Source: Limanda limanda (taxonomy: Eukaryota; Chordata; Actinopteri; Pleuronectiformes; Pleuronectidae). From it: a DNA stretch of 64,000 nt. The stretch covers positions 17,159,580 to 17,223,579 of the forward strand of contig NC_083651.1 in NCBI RefSeq assembly GCF_963576545.1, in the 5' to 3' direction. Shown here piece by piece: positions 13,201-25,200 of this stretch (positions are counted from its first letter, which is position 1; each line of letters begins with the position of its first letter). A program made the translations under genes and the position numbers. The notes under the pieces were generated by a model, which saw only the letters and a list, made by a program, of their open reading frames with translations, made no database searches and was not told the DNA's origin.

Positions 13201-16200
13201 TATTTTAGCTGTCTGCTTAGGGTCATTGCCTTGTTAGAAGGTGAACCTTCGGCCCAGTCTGAGGTCCAGAGCACTCTGAAAGAGGTTTTCTTCCAGGATA
13301 TCTCTGTACTTGGCCGCATTCATCTTTCCTTCAATTGCAACCAGTCGTCCTGTCCCTGCAGCTGAAAAACACCCCCATAGCATGATGCTGCCACCACCAT
13401 GTTTCACTGTTGGGATTGTATTGGGCAGGTGATGAGCACTACCTGGTTTTCTCCACACATACCGCTTAGAATTAACGCCAACAAGTTCAATCATGGTCTC
13501 ATCAGACCAGAGAATCTTATTTCTCATATTCTGGGAGTGTTCTCCATGTGTTTTTTGGCAAACTCTCTGCGGGCTTTCATATGTCTTGCACTGAGGAGAG
13601 GCTTCCGTCGGGCCTCTCTGCCATAAAGCCCCGACTGGTGGAGGGCTGCAGTGATAGTTGACTTTGTGGAACTTTCTCCAATCTCCCTACTGCATCTCTG
13701 GAGCTCAGCCACAGTGATCTTTGGGTTCTTCTTTACCTCACTCACCAAGGCTCTTCTCCCACGATTGCTCAGTTTGGCTGGACGGCCAGGTCTAGGAAGA
13801 GTTCTGGTCGTCCCAAACTTCTTCCATTTAAAGATTATGGAGGCCACTGTGCTCTTAGGAACCTTGAGTGCTGCAGAAATTATTTTGTAACCTTGGCCAG
13901 ATCTGTGCCTTGCCACAATTCTGTCTCTGAGCTCTTTGGGCAGTTCCTTCGACCTCATGATTCTCATTTGCTCTGACATGCACTGTGAGCTGTATGGTCT
14001 TATATAGACAGGTGTGTGCCTTTCCTAATCGAGTCCAATCAGTTTAATTAAACACAGCTGGACTCCAATGAAGGAGTAGAACCATCTCAAGGAGGATCAG
14101 AAGAAATGGACAGAATGTGAGTTAAATGAGTGTCGCAGCAAAAGGTCTGAATACTTATGACCATGTGATATTTCAGTTTTTCTTTTTTAATAAATTTGCA
14201 AAAATTTCTACATTTCTGTTTTTTTCTGTCAAGATGGGGTGCTGAGTGTACATTAATGAGAAATAAAATGAACATTTTTGATTTTTGCAAATTGCTGCAA
14301 TGAAACAAAGAGTGAAATATTTATAGGGGTCTGAATACTTCCCGTACCCACTGTACATCTTGCATACAACACTGAGCTATTAAAGTAATTCACAGATTCA
14401 TGTTTTTATTTTAAACATACATGTAGAAGAGACAGTGAATCCTCATCTGTGGATGGCACACATACTCCCACATTAGTGAGATGTCGGACTCTGATGGGTA
14501 GCACACAACTTATCTAATCTTGGATGGATGGAGGTTGTCCGGCAGAGGGTCAAATCAGCCTCACAATATGTTGGATGCATGTTAATGTGTATTGAAAGAC
14601 AATTAAATTTGTGAAAAAAAAAAAAAAAAAAAATTATAAAAAATTTAAAAAATTGTCTTATCAACCAAAGATTTTGCGGACCCCCTGTTGAAGACCTCTG
14701 AATTAAGGAATAACTGGTGCAACCCAATCCTGTCCTTTCCTGAGTAAGCAGGTTGTGGATAAACTGTTCCTTTGATTATATTTTCTGAGACACATTCCAG
14801 CTCGTTACAGTTCACACAGCAGAATGATGCTGGTTACTGGATGGTGGCTTTATTTTTCCTGGCTCAAAGATGATCAGCAAACCAGTGTGTTTCTGCTGTG
14901 TCCATCCTCTCACTGCTTGTTTGTTTTTTCTGCTACTGCCTCAGCTCTTCTTGCGATGTCTCAAATTACTGAGTATCTTCCTTTTGTATCGAGGATGATA
15001 CTGGCCGACCTCGGACTTGACTTTGTGGATTTCAAGAGCAGTTGTTAAAAGAATACAAGACGATAACGCATTAAAGCAATATTTCTTACATGAGACCGAT
15101 GCTTTGTGTGAAACTGTGAGGCAGTGAACACTGGGATAGTTGGTCTATTTGTGACTGTGGCATATTTCAGTTTATAAGAGAAGTATAACTCTTGGCAACA
15201 ATTTCACGATTGCAAGTACAATATATTGTAAATAATGAATGATTTAAGACACATGCTAAGTCTTTAAGGTCATGGCTAACAGTGTACCACTAACATGTTA
15301 TTGCTAGTGGTTATAGCAATAGCTACCATAGCAATAACATGCTATAGCCACCTGAGTCTGATGACTGCATGGCTCACTGAACACTAACTCCACAAAGTTA
15401 AAAGAGGTTTTTGTCAACATATCCTTCCACACCTCAGTCCTTGTTGTCATTCTTTTTAACTGCTGCAGAATCACAGGAAATGTGAGAATGTAACTGCACC
15501 TTTCAATGGGGAATAGAATAGAATAGGATAGAGCTCTTTTGTCTGCCCAGGTGGAAAATTTAGTTCAGCTCAATAAACAAGCAACAACATGAGGACATAG
15601 AATCGTAAAACCGAACCACAGGGTCAGACACAAACGACTTAAAAACAACAGTGGTCTGTTATTAAAACAGGCACGTGCACGGGGTCGCAACAGACCATGA
15701 AAGAAACCTCACAGACAGCAGACTGTGCCGTTACCGGCCCTGGATCAGGTGGAAGGATCCCAACTGGGCCCCAAGTTGTCAGGGACACGCTCCCAGGTCG
15801 GATCAGCCTGTGGCAGGACTGACTCAGAGGAGGGCGTCTTGTGATTAAAAAGCCGAAACACATCCTCTGATGATCCCTGACATCTGCTGGTGGTGGTACT
15901 GAAGACCTACAAGGGATATTCACCATGTTTTCCTATGTTCTAGAATTGTACACAGAAATGTTCTTTTCATGGCTTCTCTGTGGAATGGATGTCACTTTCT
16001 GGAGTTAAGAATACTTAAGGCACTCGGAATGAAGGACTTGTATTTATATTATTATGCCTTCCCTCTCATGGCGGTATTGAGTCCCATATGGTCATATTAT
16101 TAGTGCAGTTTATTCACAGCTCCAATTAATTAGCTATTCGCATAACGTGGTTCCAGTTAACACATTTGAATAGCCTCACTTTGTAAATAGCAAACTCAGG

Positions 16201-19200
16201 AGTCATGACTGAGACTTTTGTGTGTGATGTACGCTGTTGCCTCAGAGACTGTGCTGATGTTATTCTGCTTTTAATAACATGAAAACAGTGAAACAAACGC
16301 TCCATACTGACTCCATGAGAAGCACATCTGCAGAATGTGGGACCTCTGACTGAAACACAATAATGTGTGTTTTCGTGTGTGTTTCCAGAAACGCTGTAGT
16401 CCCAGTGATTAAGGACAGCCGCCCCCGTAGCAAGACTAATAATCCTTTGCTAGACGTGCCTCATCAGAGCCTGTGACCTTGCATTGCTCGGATTCCTTTG
16501 TTTGAATGAGCAGTGGCCCCCACGTGAGACTTCACAGGCTGAACTTCAGGCCACTGTGGGTCCGCAAACACTGACTTCATGTTTCTGAAGCCGGGGGATT
16601 CCTCGACTCGATGGCGTTACAGTACGATAGCGTGGCATCTGCTGAGTTGATGTAATCTTGTGTTTACTTTGTTTTTTTTTTTTTTTTTATCTCATCATCT
16701 GCAGCTTCTCATGCCAAGTGAGTGGCGACACAAAACAAAATGGCTCACAGCTAATCCTCCAACACTGTAATGACGGCCTCCGCTCAAATGAAAACATTGT
16801 GTTGCTTGCCGTCAGCAGGTTTTATTGTTCACCGCTTCTCAGGAGCATTATGTGAAAGGTGTTATTATTTCACACGATTACTATGTCCTACTGTCTCACA
16901 GCTGATAGAAAATCTTGGCAGCAAATGGAGTCAGTGGTACAGTCAATACAAATGATTAGCCTATGTTGTTTTTTTTTGCATCATATGAGAATCTGTAACT
17001 CTCACATGACTGCTTCTGCTCCCTCTCTCCCACACTTTATTGACACAGTTTCCATTAATGTCAGGCCCAGACCAACCGTATTAAATGAGAAATTTCTATC
17101 TTGCGCCGCATTACTCGTCGCTCTCTCACATGTCCGTCCGTTCGCAGCCATTTCTTCAGGCTCAATGAGTAAATCTGTCCACTGGGTCGTCTTGTGACCT
17201 GTTTGTAAAGCGGACTCGAGTCCTTTCATGTAGTAGCTTCACTGCCATCTAAGACCTGAGGGAGGAAAAAAGGATTCCTTTCATGCTGTCTGGTGCACTT
17301 TGGATTTTCAATCAGGTTATTGTCTGAAGGAGCAGAAAGCATTTTTGAAAAACGAACACACACATGCACACAAGTGGAAAACCATACCCAGTCATCTTGA
17401 AACTGTTGAGTGTGCCTGGGCCGTGAAATTCTGAAGCCAATGAGAATAATTTACTCCTTCTTTTCCTGAATGCAGGGTGTCGACCAAAAGCAAGGCACCG
17501 TCCCCACCAGGACTAAAGGATCTGGATTCCCCAGGTTTCTCTCAGTGGTACCCAGGAAACCCTCATTTAACCATGGACCAGAAAGAGGACCTCATTGATA
17601 AGGACCTCTCTCTGGTTGTGGTTTTGCCTGGGGGAATAGAAAAGATGACCACAGTCCATGGCAGGTACAGTAAAATCACTCACACATATTAAATGCAGAT
17701 TGTGGCATATATGCAACTATTTTTGCTGAATTGCACATAAAGGATGATTATTGTTTTGTGAAAATTTGGCAGAAACACCGTTGTGTATTTGTATAGACTG
17801 AACAGGCCGTTCATCTTCTTGGCTTCACGCTTGCCACATGTGTTGTTAAGGGCTCAAGGATGTGCAGTGTGGAGTTTGGTGTGATTGCAAAATAAAATAC
17901 ATTCAATATTAATTCATTTTGAATAAACTGGCCACCAGTGCTTTGTTGAAGCTGTGGCTGGAACTCAACAACTGATTCTATGAGAGTTTTGCCTACTGGT
18001 GGTGGTGGTGGCGTTCAGTGGTTCCATATGGACTGAGTCATGCAGGTCACTTTTACAGAACTGTAACCAGCAGCACCACAGGCCAAGCAAACAGGCCATT
18101 CCAAACAGGCAGGATTAGGGGGAAACAGGAATTGCAGCAGTTCACAGTTTAGACATTACGCAATGACGCTGATGTCATCACATAAAGTCACATTGAGTCA
18201 GATAGGTGGAGTCCTTGAATGTGTGGTTTAGGTTGATATGCATTCACGGAGCAGAATGGATCTCATTACTTTGTTTGTATTCTCTCATCACTCAGAGTTG
18301 GAACCAATTATCTGTTTAGATTTTCTCATTAGAGAATGTTACATAGCGTATATAAGTCATTCATTTCAGAACAAGGTCTGCGTGTCCTTCTGCATTGACT
18401 TTCCATCAACAGAGTTTACTCAAGATATGATTATCTGCCTCACAATGCACACTGTTTACAAACACTCTTCCACATGTATCTTTTGCTTCTCAGCCCTCTT
18501 GAGAAACCACTGAGCCCAATCCGATATGAAAGGATTAAGCACTGAATTCTTCGCCCTCTTTTCTTCCTCTCAACCGGCCCGCACACCTCATTTCACGCTT
18601 TGTTTTGAGGATTAAGTTTAAGGCATGGCGTTTTAACTGTATTATCCATTTCAGCAAAGACTCTACTGTTGCCACTGTAGCTTACTGTAAATTTGCTTTA
18701 TGTTGTTTACACATTCTGCATGGTTCCTTTAAATTTAAATATCAATGAATATACCAACCTATGAAACCAGTGGTCTTTTCTTCAAATTAAACAACAACTA
18801 CCCTCAAATAACAGGAAGTGATTATTTGATATCGTTCAACATTTAATGAGGCAACTAAAATGTCAAATTATTTGTAATTTTTCTTATATTGTTATGAATA
18901 TCACTTTCACCACACTATGTCACACATTATTTTTCCCCCTCTGTGTCTTTCAGCAAACCCCTGATGGATCTACTGGTGACGCTTTGTGCAACGTATCACC
19001 TGAACCCGTCGAGCCACACCTTAGAGCTGGTCACCGCCAACAGGAACAACATCAAGCTCAAGCCCAACGCTCTCATAGGAACTTTAGATGCAGAAAAGAT
19101 TATACTTAAACCTAAAGGCGAAGATAAAAATAAGAAGGCAAGTCCTCAAATGCCAGAGGTACGTTAAACACCACGCTGAGCACTTATTCCAACCGCCGCT

Positions 19201-22200
19201 TTTTGCTGTGTATGATGAGTGGAACATTATCTATTCTCCAGGCAACAGTTCGGATGGTGATAAACTACAGGAAGACCCAGAAAACAATACTGCGAGTTAA
19301 TCCCAGAGTCCCCTTGGTCGAGCTGTTACCAGCGATATGTGAGAAATGTGAATTCGCCCAAGAGACCACAGTTCTGTTGAGAGATCTCCTGTCACTTGTG
19401 CCGCTGGACTTGACCAATTCTCTTAATGACTATGCATTAAGGGAGGTTTATGCAAGAGACACAAAAGGTGAGTGCTAATGTACAGTTACAATACATACCA
19501 ATACCTCGTCAGCTCACTTAAGCCGTTATCAGACATGAACTGTCAGAATTGCCGCCAGACTTTTTTCGGAGTTTGCCCTTTCCCACATGAACAATGCAGC
19601 AGGAGATTCTCTACTCAGATGCATTCTGAACTACACTGAAACTCGTGGAACATTCAGGCAGAAGCAGGAAGTCACGTATTGATTCCGTTACATGTTAAAA
19701 TCGTTATCAACTCCCCCACTCGCTCAGGGTGAATCCTCAGGATGATCTCCTGCTGCCTCCTCCCATCAGCTCCTCTGGAATCCATTTTTCCTCACAAAGT
19801 CCAGAGGCTCTCACTCGGACATTTACATATCTGAAAGCTGCTGTCATGGGTGTTATTGCTGTACTACACACACCACTGGTTCTGTACAAAGTCTCACACC
19901 TGTTGTTTCTGCAGGCATACCTGGTTCTCCTGTGTGTCCAGCCTTACCAGCTCATACAGGTAGTTCTGTTTGCAAACTCTATGATTGATATCAAGAGACC
20001 TGTCGTATTTCGAACTGATGATATCTTATGGTTGTTTTTTCCCCTTAGGAATGGTCATGCCCGGCAAAGCTAAAAATCAGAAGGAGAAAGAAAACAAAGG
20101 CCTCTTCAGCAAGTTTAGAAAAAGCAAGAAGAACTCTGACCAGGTACTTTTTGGGTGCATTGATTATGCAAAGATACTGATGTTTTAGAAAGTACCCTTC
20201 AGAGGGAGGTTTCTCTGCTTTGGTTTGCCATTGGTTTGCGTGCACTTTGGTGTTTGTCCTCTTATCATTGCTCTGATTGGATGTTTGCTCTTTCAAAGGC
20301 CACGACGGCCAGTGCCCCGGCTTCTCCGGTGCTTGTGAGTAAGCCCCGACCTCTCAGCATGGCCTTACCCAGCACCAACACGTCTCCGCTCAGCTCTCCA
20401 CTGAGCCCCAGCGACGGGCCCAAGAAGAGACGTGCACCCCTGCCTCCGGTCTTTTCGTTTCAGAGCGGCGCCTCGGACCTCAGCGCCCGCCGGAGAATCA
20501 ACTCTGAACCCAACACCCAAGTGGACGGTGACCAGGTGAGTGGACCGAAAATTAAGCTCTGAAAACTCACCAGCCATAACTTGCAACGTAAATGGTAGAA
20601 CCACAGTCAGAGGATTTCTACACGTATGTTTTGCTAGATCGATTATGTATCTGAAGTGAATGCTGTCATGCAGGCGGCTGGTTTAAGTCGGGGGTCTTCG
20701 TCGGAGTCTTCCCTGAAGAGGACCAAACGCAAGGCCCCCCCGCCCCCCAAATCCCCGGGTGCTGTCGTCCCAGAGATGGCCCCTCTCGATGAAAATGTGC
20801 AAGGTTTGTCTTTGTTAACGTTCTCGTTTGTTTATCAGCGTTTCCTGTGAGTTTCTATGATCACTCACTCCGGTGGTTCATTTTTTCACGTCACTGCTGA
20901 GTGGAATATGAAATAGATTGTCTGATATTTTTGTCATGTGCACTGTAACCTCCATGACTGTCCTGGTCAGAGTTTGCAGCCCACAGCTTTTTCATTTGAT
21001 TTGACTCTTGTGCCTCCTAGTGGTCGTTGTAGTGTAGTGCTTCATTGAGCCCCCGTGACATAGGAGACATGGTCATGGGAACTTTACTGTGATGGTGAGA
21101 GCATGGAAAAGTATTCATCTAAATAGGCTTTTTGTTTAGCGCTGTAGGATCTGCTTCCACAAATAAGACCTAGTGCTGCAGCAACTCTGTCAGCATTTTC
21201 TCTATACTGCCCTTATTCATTCATTTAGTGTTTAGCGCTTGAACTTTGCCTTTTAAAATATATGTACTAACTTTATCTAATCAAAAGTATAGTCTAGCTT
21301 ATTCAGACATCAGTGAAATGTCCAAAAATCCCAAACCACTATAATAAAACAAAGAGTACGGTTCCTGAGAAGTTTGTTTTTATTACTTTGACTCTCGGGT
21401 CTGAATTCTTTGGAACTTTTCCTCTGATGTTTATAATTAACTTGCTTTGACATACTTTCCTGTGATTGTATGGACACATCTAACCCTGGCTGTATTGTTC
21501 TGAGAGGGAAACACCACCCATCCTGCAAACAGAGAATTTTAAAGAAAAAACAATGAATATTAAGAAATAGTTAAACCAATTTGACAAAAACGATCTTTTA
21601 TTTTTTAATGATAAAAAATGTAGTTCCTCTTTTCTTTTCCGTGAAATAGGGTAGCGAGACAACAGATAAAGCGCACCTTTTTAGATTTTCAGTCGCTTAA
21701 AGCACCATTAACTTAAAAGAAGTCCCTCCATCTAGTGTATATTGATTAGACATTGTAAGCACTAGTGTCCTGTAAATATATCCAGGATCGATATCCCAGT
21801 TTTCTTTATTTCTCTTTTGCATGTTTTCTTCATGATTTCATTCTTGTTGTGTGATCAGAAACTCTCTCAGCTCCAAATCAACCATAGTCACTATGGCAGC
21901 ATATTATTAGCAAATGTAATCGTAAGGATTTCACAACTCTGTTCTGCCTGTGTACACCACTATCTCTGTTCTCCCTCTGCGTCCACAGTTCCACAGTGAG
22001 AGTTCACTTCCTGTGCTGTTTCCCTAGCAGCCCACTATGGCTCAGTACATGTAGAGTTCAGAGGCTGAGAACACAGAGTTTTGTTTAAGTAGCCTTGAAA
22101 TTCCTTCTGCTGCTCCCTGCTCCTCTCTGATGCACTTCCCCGAAGTGGTTAGAACCTGACCAGAGGGAAAAAGAGAAAAAAGATTCTAAAGGAGAATTTG

Positions 22201-25200
22201 TTTGTTTCTTATTAGAACGGGGTGAATGTGTATGATACTGTATAGCTGCTTTCAGGCTCTGGATATTCTCTCTATGTGAGAATGCAAATGTCTGAGTCAG
22301 TTGCTCCAGACATTCTCCAGAGTTTCTCCTGTCAGCTCCCTAGTGAAAATCCGATAGACACATAAATATGTTAACCTCGAAAAAATTGAGAATTGAGAGC
22401 TTTTGGTGAGAAAGGCCAATATGCTGCTGTTGATGTGTTAGATCATATCCTGCCTCCTGCATGCGTTCTACTCAGCCCCCCCCCACCACCACCACCTGAG
22501 CACTCCAGACACGTTGTAATGAACGCATCTGACCTGGACCATCTCCTGCTGTGTTCTTCATATGTGAGGGCAAAGTCTGAGCCAACTTGTGTTAGACGCT
22601 TAGTTTAACATGCTTAAGACATTATCAAACAAAACAAATATAATAACTTAAAACAGTTTTAAAACTTTAAAACTTTTGCTTTCTGAGCTAAGAATTTCAA
22701 AACCTTTTCAGATTCATGTGATCTGAGACACTCGACTGATCCGCTGTTTTAATGCTATTTTGGTTAATGTGACCTGTTTTCAACTGGTATCCTTCATGAT
22801 GATGTTTTACAGGAGGTGCAGCTGCCAACACACTGGAGGAGATTATGGAGCAGGAGGAGACGACTCCCCCGGTAATGACTGCAACTGCTGGTGATGCCCA
22901 GGGAGAGGACGGCAGCCTCAGTGCCTCTGCCGATGTTTCGCTGCAGTCTCCAGCCGCGGATCCTGAGATACCGGACCCAGTGCCGATGGAGAGCAGTGAG
23001 GAAGATCAGACCCGTGATCTGTCCTCAGATGGCAAGTACGAACTGTAGTACGACTTCTCCAGGCTGCGCCACGTTGTTTTCCATTCATTGGCATTGGCAA
23101 TTCTTTTATTTTTTAATATTGTTTTTACAGTCAACTGCAGGGCACAGTGGATATTCCTGCAACAGTCAGTGATGTTACGACAACGGCTGACACAGTCTCA
23201 TCTGAGCTGGCAGATACAAGTGAGTTTTCTCTTGGGTTAAAGTGGTATTTACAAGTATATAGTATAAACTGACCCTATATATTATATGATCTTACATATT
23301 TTATTGTTCTATATTTCTCTACCCATGTTCTATTGTGTTTATGTCATTTTATCTGCCTGGTGTTCTTCTTATTAAAGCACTTTGAAGCATTGTTAAGATT
23401 AGAATGGCCCTCAGACGAGGCCCCATAGTCCACGTAAATCATTAAGCCGCTAGAAAATTACACACACTCATACTTATCAATCATTTTCATCAATATGCAT
23501 GAATTATCTCCTGAGAAAACAGTTTAACATGATTTTATTTTCCTCATAGACGATGGTCCAGGTAGAGTTGAAACTGTAATCCAGCAGCCAATCTGTGAAG
23601 AGTCTACGGCTCAAAGTGTTGAGGGGGATGGCCGCACTGAAGCCGTCAACGTCTCTCCGCCTGTGATGCAGGAGGCAGAAGCACAGGCCTCCGTTCAGGC
23701 AAACACTGAAACCCTCGGGGAGCAGGCTGACAGTTTGGAGAGCCCGGTGGCCATCAGCACATCACGCCCCGCTGGAGAGGATACTGAAGTGCAAACAGAT
23801 TTCACACCGTTCCCTCCACCTCCACCGCCACACACAGAGGAAGTTCCCTCTGTGGCTGACCCGCCGTGCGTCGAATCATCGGGGAAGCAAGAAATGGCCT
23901 CTTTGACGGAGGAGGTGGACCTGCCTGACCTCGAGAGACGCGCCTTATCCGACATCCCGGAGACCTCATCGCCTCAGGAGTCAGAACCGAGTGCCCCTGC
24001 CGCAACGAAGGCAGCAAATATTTATGCCACAGACTCTGAGCCAAAGCCCAAGCCTTCCAATGAGCTGACAAGGGACTACATCCCCAAGGTGGGGATGACA
24101 ACGTACACCATCGTGCCTCAGAAATCTCTGGAGAAGCTGAGATATTTTGAAGTTGCTCTGACACTGGAGTTGCCCCCCCCAGCTCCAGAAGAGGGACTTG
24201 ATATTGGTTCTCTTCAGCTGGAGGAGAGCACAGCACCAGGGGACCAGACGGCGGACTCAAAGGAAAAAGGCGAGCTGCACCCGACTGCACCCAGGGAAGA
24301 CTTACTGACTAGCACTGCTACTGCCCACGACACTGTTATTGGGGGTGCACCTGAATCTGCTCCTTCCCCTGAAAAGATCCCATCCCTTGCTAATGGGGCG
24401 TCTCAAACGGGTTCACCAACAGAGGTCAAGGAGATGAAAATTCCACCCGCAACTAAACCTAAACCCGGTTCTTTCCGCTTGCCACAGCATAAAAAAACAC
24501 CTGGGTATTATGTAACTTCAGCAGCAGAGAAAATAATTAGTACCAGTCCTGGCTATGGCCAGAGGGAGGCTCCAGGAGGTGTAGACAGAGCCGTGTCCCT
24601 GCCCCCTCCTCCCTCACCTCCTGTGCAGTGTCAAGAGGAGACGACGGGGACCAGCAACGTCCAGCTGAGCCCGAATGGGGAAGACAAGAATGCAGCCATC
24701 ATGCGTATGACAAGGCAAAGCAGTTTGCCTAGTAAAGAGCCAAGTTTGGGGATGAGCTTGGAAAAGTTGAGAAGCTTCGCAGCCGCCAGGCCCTATGCTC
24801 CTGTAAGCCCGTCCCGCTTTGCCCAGGCAGTGACCTCTGCAGTGAAAAGGAGCCGGTCCTTATCCCACGGACCAAAGTCACCTCAGTCGCCCCCGATCTC
24901 TCCGATTACAAATCGCCCGGCAGCCGTAGAGACAAAAGCATCGTCTCAGCTCAAGGTTAGTCCTGACAGCACATCATACATTTAATTTGAGTAGAAGATC
25001 GCACTGCATTTGCTGATCCGAGCACTTCTTTGTGGTGTTACACAGATGTGGGACACAGTCAGCGGACAATAAATCACTAAACAACAATTCAGCCACTTCA
25101 CTTATTTTCCGTTATCCGTGCAGAGTATTCCACACAGACTAGACCTAATGAGGAAGGATGGGTATCCTCTTGCTGTCTGAGCTTCGGGGAAGAACCTGCA

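Larger units (their letters stand above)
12497..14700. mobile_element. hAT-superfamily non-autonomous element, interrupted by Tc1
   Basis: The terminal inverted repeats are CAGAGGTCTTCAA at 12497 and TTGAAGACCTCTG ending at 14700. They are flanked by a perfect 8-bp target-site duplication AATTAAGG (12489-12496 and 14701-14708), the hallmark of hAT transposition. GGACCCCC-type blocks lie just inside both ends. Without the nested Tc1 (12753-14353) and its TA the element is about 600 bp and encodes nothing, so it is a MITE-like deletion derivative. Two diverged copies of a roughly 70-bp segment (12641-12717 and 14357-14428) lie on either side of the Tc1 insertion in direct orientation, probably an internal duplication of the hAT element. 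Confidence 0.9.
1562..17475 (+). other. cobll1: cobll1 intron 2 (15.9 kb)
   Basis: A large 5' intron with no coding exon that I can support. It holds fragments of a dispersed repeat family (1995-2125, 3700-3745, 4011-4245, 7395-7712), a nested hAT/Tc1 insertion (12497-14700) and short homopolymers, among them C14 near 6640 and an A19 run near 14613. ORFs at 5816-6232 and 9688-10125 (both minus) show no recognisable domain and are chance openings. Confidence 0.75.

Noticed and set aside
12935..13979. Three separate minus-strand genes
   Set aside because: They are pieces of one Tc1 transposase split by frameshifts and a stop, inside an element with clear ends.
23029..23036. GC-type splice donor for cobll1 exon 9
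   Set aside because: GATG|GCAAGT looks good as a GC donor, but it would put exon 10 in a frame that does not continue into exon 11; the GT donor 4 nt later keeps the frame.
25124..25183. Alternative cobll1 terminal exon
   Set aside because: The acceptor is acceptable and the phase fits, but the 18-residue tail has no family similarity; kept only as a note in intron 11.
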